A model generated the notes under the pieces. It made no database searches. It worked only from the letters and a program-made list of their open reading frames with translations, and was not told the origin of the DNA. This document shows positions 58,906-64,000 of a DNA stretch of 64,000 nt, piece by piece; the first letter of the stretch is position 1, and each line of letters begins with the position of its first letter. Source of the stretch: Bog-473 sp963726005 (GTDB lineage: Bacteria > Actinomycetota > Acidimicrobiia > Acidimicrobiales > RAAP-2); contig CAVSAT010000003.1 of assembly GCA_963726005.1 (NCBI GenBank), forward strand, positions 11,824 to 75,823. Direction: 5' to 3'. Both the position numbers and the translations under genes were made by a program.

Positions 58906-59186
58906 TGGCTGGACGATTTTTCGAGTCCGCAAGCGTCCACTCTCTGAGGGTCGGGAGAAAGGGGCGTGCGGGCAAACGGCCCGAAGCACCGCGCAAGCGG
59001 CGACGAGCAGCGAACCGAGGCCCGAAGCGGCCGGGCGGCCGGCGCCACAGGGAAGAAGAGAGGGGCACCGCGGCGCAGGGCGGGGGCCGTTAGGCGGAAC
59101 AGGAGCCACGTTGACCCGCCCGCCGGCTCCGCCTGTGGAACTCTACGGATCCGCCGACTAGCAACCACCTGAGTGCGGCTCAGACT
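58906..59186. other. Spacer between repeat copy C and the protease gene
   Basis: About 280 bases, purine-rich on the plus strand. No gene or hairpin that I can support. Confidence 0.3.
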
Positions 59187-62100
59187 TCAGCCCTGCAGTT
59201 CCGCGCTCAGTGCGAAAAAGGCGGCATCGGAACGTAGCGGTGTCATGATCTGAGTGCAGCACGGGTTCGCCCCTGAAGGATCGAGTTTTGTCCCGGCGTG
59301 AAGCCCGCCTCTCGCGATGCCAACCACTGCATCAGCAACCATGAAGGGTGATCCGCTCGAGTCGTAGCCGAGGTTGCACTGAGATGCGAGCACACTCGGT
59401 CGAGTTTCATGAAGACCGATCGAGTAAGTGAGGTCGGCGTACTCGTCAACGGTCGGGGAGCACTGGTGCGGCTGTGGGTCGGACTCGCTGTAGTAGTAAC
59501 CGCAGGACTCCTCCTGCGTTCCCGAACCGGGAAACCCATTGCAGTTCAGATCGCCTGTATTAAGTTGCTCGGGTGGATTCACCAAGTCGAACCAGCCTGA
59601 AAGACCACCCGGATAGTTCGAGTCCAACCAGTTGGGATCGTAGCCGATGTGCTGGAGCCGAGTACCTGTTGCCAGCGTCTCATTAAATGTAAATGGAAGG
59701 CCACCGGTGACCTGAACCAGTGAACGCGACTCGCCCTGTGGAGTGGTCTTGAAGACGAGAAAGGCATAGTCCAGCGAGGCATCACCACACCTCTTCGGGT
59801 TGCCCACCGGGTTCTGCTTGGTTGGACATCCGCCCGTTGGTTGCGTCGGGAACATGACCTGTGCGTCCGATAGACCGAACGGGCTGCCACACTCTCGATT
59901 TGAACTCGAATCCCAACTGCAACCCCAGACTCCGAGTGGCGCGTGACCGATTGGCTTACCATTCGTAGCGCCACTCGAAACGATCCCTGATGTGAAATCC
60001 TTGGATGCAGCAGGCGCCGTCCCCTGAAAACCCGGAGCGAACATAAATCCGTAATGCCCCTGGGAGTCCTGAACTAGACAGTGTTGCGCAGTCACAACAA
60101 CGTTGCCGCTGAAGTTGAAGTGCCGCTGTAGAACTTGGACCACTCTCGCGAAGCCAGGGTTGGAGGAGTCGCTGCTTGCCGCGAGGTTCACAACGGTTGC
60201 TGTGCACTGAGGGCCATTGTCACTCGTTAGCACCCCGACGGCCGGCATTGGTGCCGCCTGAGCTGGTGATACGCCCACATCTTGTCCGGAAAAGGCGACG
60301 TCAAATGGAGATCCAAGGATCACAGTTGTCGAGTAGTGACCAACGCGATCGTAAGTGTGACTTCCGGACACCACGCATGCTGGAGCTCCGAGCACCGAAA
60401 TGGGTTGAACAGATCCAGCGCTCGACGTCCCATCTCCCCAGAGGATGGTCACTTGATAGGAAGAGGCAGGAAGGCCCGCTGGTCCAACGAACGCCGCGAC
60501 GCCCGAGTCGTAGGGCTCTGAGACTTGCAAAGAGATTCCGGAATCAGGGCCAGAGCCATGCGGGATGGCAACAATGGGGCTACCGGGAGGGCCGTCTCCG
60601 CATGAGTCATAGGTGAATCGGTCAGCTGGAGGATTAGAACTACTGGAGTAACCGTTCACGGTCGCGATGACGTCAACCGTACCGACGCCCGAGGGCGTTA
60701 CTGCGGTGCATAAGGTTTGTGAGGTGCAAGAGACACCTGTCGCCAGGCTCGTGCCAAACGAGAACGAGGTTTGTCCCGGCGTCGCGGAAAACCCGGCGCC
60801 AGTGATCGTGACCTGAGTACCACCCGGGCCAGTGTTGGGAGAAACACCCGTCACCGTGGGGTTAGCGACCAGTGGTGGCTGTCCAAGCGAGACGGGACAT
60901 GAGAAACCTTCGTTATTGGCACCGCTTTCGTAGGTAGTCAGGACGACGTTGTTGCCACCGAATCCGTAGACCTGGATCCTTCCATCCTGGTTACTTCCAG
61001 CGGCGATCGGACCCGGAGCGAATACGTTGCACGCTAGGTTCTGCCAAAAGGTGAATCCTCCGTTTCCACCAATTGGAGGTTCTCCGCCGCCATCGATAGC
61101 GTCCTGGAATGACGTCCAGGGCTGGCCGTCGCTCGCGATAGCGAAAAGCACGATTCGCCCGTCTTGAGTGCTGGCAACGGCTACGCTGTCGTTGCTCGGA
61201 AAGGTCTCGGTGCCCGTAACAGCGCACTGTGGGGGTCCTCCGCATACGGGACTTGGCACAAGGCCCCATGGCGAGAACCCGCCGTTAACGACCGTCTGGT
61301 ACGACGTGTGAAAGTTGCCGTCCGTTCCGATAAGGGAAATCTGCAGCCGACCGTCTTGGTTCTGCCCCACTGCGACGCTGTCCTGGCTGCTCCACGAGCC
61401 AGCAAACGGGACCCACGATGAGAACCCGCCGTTGGGGAGGGGGGTCTGGTACGACGTTTTGAGGACGCTGTCTGTCCCTACCATGAACAACTGCAGCCGA
61501 CCATCTAGGTTTTGTCCGATCGCAATGCTGTCTTGGCTGCTCCACGAGCCACCTAAAGAGAACCAGGATGAGAACCCGTCGCCGGCAAGGGGGGTCTGGT
61601 ACGACGTGTAGAGGACGTTGTCAGTCCCGACCATGAACACCTGGAGCCGACCATCTTGGTTTTGTCCGACTCCGATGCGGTCCTGGCTGTCGAACGTGCG
61701 GCCCAACAACGGGACCCATGGTTGGTGGAACCCTGCATTGATCGCTGTCTGATAGGTCGTGTACAAGAGGTCGTCTGTCCCGACCATGAACAACTGCAGC
61801 CTGCCATCTTGGTTTTGTCCGACGCCAATGCTGTCTTGGCTGCTCCACGAGCCACCTAAAGAGGACCAGGGTGAGAACCCCCCATTGACGACGGTCTGGT
61901 ACGACGTGTACAGCTGGCTGTCGGCGCCGACGGTAAGGAGTTGCTGTCGACCGTCCTCATTAGTGCCCACGACAAGCCGCTGGTCTCGGTTGCCTGAGGT
62001 CTGACTCGTCAACATCATCAGTCCCGATGAAGCCGCGGCATTTGGAGCCGGGGCGACCATGCTTCCACTGGTAAGGATGATCGTCAGAAGGACAACTAGA

Positions 62101-62201
62101 CGCCCGGAAACCTTGCGTGGTGTCGGGTTCCAGTCTCTGAGGCCGAGCACGACGACCAGCGCCGCAACCATTCGATATGCGAGCCAGACGATGCGTTTCA
62201 C
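59187..62201 (-). CDS. Large secreted protein: five-repeat beta-propeller, TIG domain and trypsin-like protease
   Basis: 1004 aa. Signal/membrane helix at the N-terminus. Five ~51-residue repeats with core GSWSSQDSI-VGQNQDGRLQ and FMVGTD-LYTSYQT occupy about 80-330, extended by two divergent ones to about 447; they resemble tectonin/PLL-type propeller blades. A TIG domain (PTVTGVSPNTGPGGTQVTI) and a PKD-like segment follow. The C-terminal third is a chymotrypsin-like fold with His707 (VVTAQHC), Asp811 (SLDYAFLVF) and Ser949 (DSSGSP). The GTG start has GAGGAGG seven bases upstream. Likely an extracellular lectin-guided protease. Confidence 0.8.
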   Translation of the reverse strand: MKRIVWLAYRMVAALVVVLGLRDWNPTPRKVSGRLVVLLTIILTSGSMVAPAPNAAASSGLMMLTSQTSGNRDQRLVVGTNEDGRQQLLTVGADSQLYTSYQTVVNGGFSPWSSLGGSWSSQDSIGVGQNQDGRLQLFMVGTDDLLYTTYQTAINAGFHQPWVPLLGRTFDSQDRIGVGQNQDGRLQVFMVGTDNVLYTSYQTPLAGDGFSSWFSLGGSWSSQDSIAIGQNLDGRLQLFMVGTDSVLKTSYQTPLPNGGFSSWVPFAGSWSSQDSVAVGQNQDGRLQISLIGTDGNFHTSYQTVVNGGFSPWGLVPSPVCGGPPQCAVTGTETFPSNDSVAVASTQDGRIVLFAIASDGQPWTSFQDAIDGGGEPPIGGNGGFTFWQNLACNVFAPGPIAAGSNQDGRIQVYGFGGNNVVLTTYESGANNEGFSCPVSLGQPPLVANPTVTGVSPNTGPGGTQVTITGAGFSATPGQTSFSFGTSLATGVSCTSQTLCTAVTPSGVGTVDVIATVNGYSSSSNPPADRFTYDSCGDGPPGSPIVAIPHGSGPDSGISLQVSEPYDSGVAAFVGPAGLPASSYQVTILWGDGTSSAGSVQPISVLGAPACVVSGSHTYDRVGHYSTTVILGSPFDVAFSGQDVGVSPAQAAPMPAVGVLTSDNGPQCTATVVNLAASSDSSNPGFARVVQVLQRHFNFSGNVVVTAQHCLVQDSQGHYGFMFAPGFQGTAPAASKDFTSGIVSSGATNGKPIGHAPLGVWGCSWDSSSNRECGSPFGLSDAQVMFPTQPTGGCPTKQNPVGNPKRCGDASLDYAFLVFKTTPQGESRSLVQVTGGLPFTFNETLATGTRLQHIGYDPNWLDSNYPGGLSGWFDLVNPPEQLNTGDLNCNGFPGSGTQEESCGYYYSESDPQPHQCSPTVDEYADLTYSIGLHETRPSVLASQCNLGYDSSGSPFMVADAVVGIARGGLHAGTKLDPSGANPCCTQIMTPLRSDAAFFALSAELQG

Positions 62202-62611
62202 AATCCGTCCTCCTCTCGAAGGGCAAGCCTCGTGGCGGGTTCTACCCCCATTGCATCTGTGCGTCAACTGAGAATCGGCGCTCTCCTCCCGTTCATGAGG
62301 CGAAGAGCTGGCGAAGGTCAAGGGCGGCTTTGCCCCTCTTTCCAGCCCCCAGAGTGGGCAGAAGTGCCGGGCGCACGGGTGTGCCTAGGGCCAGTCCAAG
62401 AATTTGCGCCACCTTCCGCAGTCACGACCCGCAACCGGGACGGCTTCGGAGTCGGGATGACCTCGGGCCAGGGGATCAAATCAGGGTGGGCCGAAAGTCA
62501 CAGGCACATCTCGGCCGAGCATCTCGGCGACCTCTCGAAAGCAGCCAGCGACTGCCATCAGGAGTGTGAGGGAGGTATTCGGTGTCCACGGGCGTAGCAG
62601 TACCAGTTCAG
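62202..62611. other. Intergenic, promoter side of the protease gene
   Basis: About 400 bases. Holds the ribosome site of the protease gene; no other gene recognised. Confidence 0.35.
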
Positions 62612-62823
62612 GACATCCCTATGCGGCATCCTCTAGACCTATGCGGCACCCTCTAAGACGAAGGGCAGCTCCAAACGTCGGTGCCCTTCTCGACGAGGTG
62701 TCTCTGCCACCCCTTCCGGAACCGAGCCCACGAATGAGCGGGTGACGAATGGGGGAGCGGGCCCGATGCAACTCCGGCTGATGTCCTGGCCGGTGCCTGC
62801 ATAACTGGCGATATAGGGGATAC
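62612..62823 (+). repeat. Interspersed repeat, copy D
   Basis: More diverged. The core GGCAGCTCCAAACGTCGGT and a right end (tgcataactggcgatataggggatac) match the family. The left part has a local duplication of ATGCGGCAnCCTCTA. The minus-strand frame VGSVPEGVAETP and RRLELPFVLEG is kept, ending in TAG. Confidence 0.6.
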
Positions 62824-62960
62824 CTCGGCGTGCCGTCTCTGAGACAGCGCAAATGCGACCTAAGCAATCACGATGCAACGGGGGTAGAATCCCCGAACTC
62901 GTGCCGGCTCCCTGTCGGACAGCAAGTCGGTCACCGAGGAACCGAAAGGACCGGTACAAC

Positions 62961-63236
62961 ATGCTCTTCATTAGCGAGTACAAGTTGAAGCCCCACTTGA
63001 CCAAGGCGGAAGTGAAGCGCCTCATGGACATCTTCGGCAAGCGTGGCGCCGTAGAGGGCGAGATCGCAAACTATGTACGTGCCGACGGGACTGGAGGTTT
63101 CACCATCGCCGAGAACGACGACTTGACGTCGGCCTACGCGGACGTCCTCTTGTACTCGGAGTACATGACATTCACCGTCACTCCGGTTCTCAGCATTGAT
63201 GACGCCGTGGGTCCAATTTCCGCCTACATCGGGTAG
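62961..63236 (+). CDS. Small alpha+beta-barrel protein, DUF3303-like
   Basis: 91 aa: MLFISEYKLKPHLTKAEVKR, then GTGGFTIAENDD and VTPVLSIDDAVG. This is the ferredoxin-like dimeric barrel pattern of DUF3303/muconolactone-isomerase-like proteins. AAAGGA precedes the ATG. Function unknown. It sits between two copies of the interspersed repeat. Confidence 0.6.
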   Translation: MLFISEYKLKPHLTKAEVKRLMDIFGKRGAVEGEIANYVRADGTGGFTIAENDDLTSAYADVLLYSEYMTFTVTPVLSIDDAVGPISAYIG

Positions 63237-63275
63237 TAGCCGTTTGTATCGGCACCGGTCGGTTCATTCCGTTCG

Positions 63276-63475
63276 CCTGCTTCGTTGCCGATAGGGCAGT
63301 ACTGCTGCGACTTCGAGCGCAAACGGCAGCGCCAAACGTCGGTCCCGTTCGGGACGCTGCGCCTCAGCCATCACGTCCGGGACTGAGCCGACGATGAGCC
63401 AGGGGAGTGGCCTGTTGCGCGAGGTCTCAGGTCCCCGAAGACGGCCGCATACCCGGCGGAGTGGGGCAGTCGGCC
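63276..63475 (+). repeat. Interspersed repeat, copy E
   Basis: Core nearly identical to copies B and C (CTTCGAGCGCAAACGGCAGC, CATCACGTCCGGGACTGAGC). Right end ggccgcatacccggcggagtgg. The minus strand reads VGSVPDVMAEAQ and RRLALPFALEVAA without the usual stop, running on for a few residues. Confidence 0.7.
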
Positions 63476-63518
63476 TTGCTTCACTCAAGTGGGACGTTCG
63501 CTTCTCGCCTCTAGTGGT

Positions 63519-64000
63519 TCAGTTGCCGAACAGGGATCGATGGAAGGCCACATTCGCAGTATTGAGCGAGTGGCCCTTCATCATCGTAAGTGTGCCAATA
63601 ACTTGCATGGTCTGAGAATCAAAGACATCTAGGTCATCGTTTAGCAAGACCGCTCCGTAGTCGAACAGAACGTGGTGATTCGGGCACAAGCAGAGAACGT
63701 TGTCTTCGGTGTCGTCCCCGTCATGGGGAGAACCTAGAGCACGGATGTGGGCTCCTTCGGCCTATCCGTGGCCGCCTGGCAAGGTAAGCCGCACTCCACA
63801 TATCTGACACGTGTGCTTGTAAAGCTCTTTGATGCGTCTGGTCATTGCCGTGTCACGCACTCTTCGGAGAGTCGTGACCTTGACCTTCTTGATGGGCTTC
63901 GGAGGCGGGGATGTGTGGGGAGGTGATGGCGTGTCCTCGGCTTTGAGAAGCCTAAATCTGCAACGCTGAAACCCGTCAGCTGCGGGCTTACGCCAGGTCT
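63519..64000 (-). pseudogene. SRA-HNH endonuclease (type IV restriction-like) with an in-frame stop, partial
   Basis: Read on the minus strand from the window edge. WRKPAADGFQRCRFRLLK resembles the end of an SRA/YDG modified-DNA-binding domain. A Pro/Lys linker follows, then an HNH domain: CQICGVRL, GAHIRALGSPHDG (first His) and NVLCLCPNHHVLFD. The frame is broken once by TAG at 63762-63764 where Tyr is usual (GHG-stop-AEGAH); the stop of the full frame is at 63519. Intact relatives cut DNA carrying modified cytosine. The N-terminus lies outside the window. Confidence 0.65.

Noticed and set aside
61280..61930. Repeated ~150-bp DNA units considered as an independent repeat array
   Set aside because: They are the coding repeats of the propeller blades in the protease gene, in frame throughout.

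Overview
The window is 64 kb of high-GC DNA that reads as a chromosome segment of an actinomycete, most likely a soil or freshwater Acidimicrobiia-type organism. The evidence is the high GC, frequent GTG starts, secreted proteins carrying 'GYWLVGSDGG' propeller-like repeats, a TIGR03085-type DinB-fold protein, dodecin, and IS30/IS481/IS110 elements of actinobacterial type. The taxonomic call is an inference from family content; no rRNA gene is present.

Layout. (1) 0-13.8 kb, mixed accessory region: a membrane acyltransferase-3, a frameshifted lipoprotein gene, a DinB-fold protein, an orphan membrane sensor module, a free secreted SGNH protein, a universal stress protein, a large secreted CAP/TIG/propeller protein, a PspA homologue, a GT39 membrane glycosyltransferase and a broken GT2 gene. 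(2) 13.86-29.8 kb, a visibly GC-richer, tightly packed block of core metabolism: haloalkane-dehalogenase-like hydrolase, two DAO-type flavoproteins, CorA, a patatin-like protein, thiS with a frameshifted thiO, gltBD, a VOC protein, an alpha/beta hydrolase, pgi and a MarR regulator. (3) 30-47 kb, accessory region: GT2, a secreted G1-peptidase/propeller protein, mug, a MerR-PP2C fusion, PhyH and CMD proteins, GT87, methyltransferases, a polyprenyl diphosphate synthase and a hydrolase with a neocarzinostatin-like tail. (4) 47-64 kb, mobile-element-rich region: IS30, IS481 (with a 6-bp target duplication) and IS110, a MarR-regulated cupin/VOC operon, a membrane-anchored GH16 protein, dodecin, a large secreted beta-propeller/trypsin protein, and an SRA-HNH restriction-type endonuclease broken by one stop codon.

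The most unusual non-genic signal is a family of five roughly 200-bp interspersed repeats (47.4, 57.0, 58.7, 62.6 and 63.3 kb). All have the same orientation and loosely inverted ends, and each keeps a short conserved reading frame on the minus strand. One copy supplies the last codons and stop of a marR gene. Other points worth attention are a MerR-PP2C fusion with a near-perfect internal ribosome binding site in front of the phosphatase, a MarR operator placed exactly in the spacer of a consensus promoter, and the reuse of one propeller module behind two unrelated secreted N-terminal domains.

Several genes carry single-base frameshifts (lipoprotein, thiO, GT2, a secreted hypothetical). Some may be sequence errors; all are noted as such.
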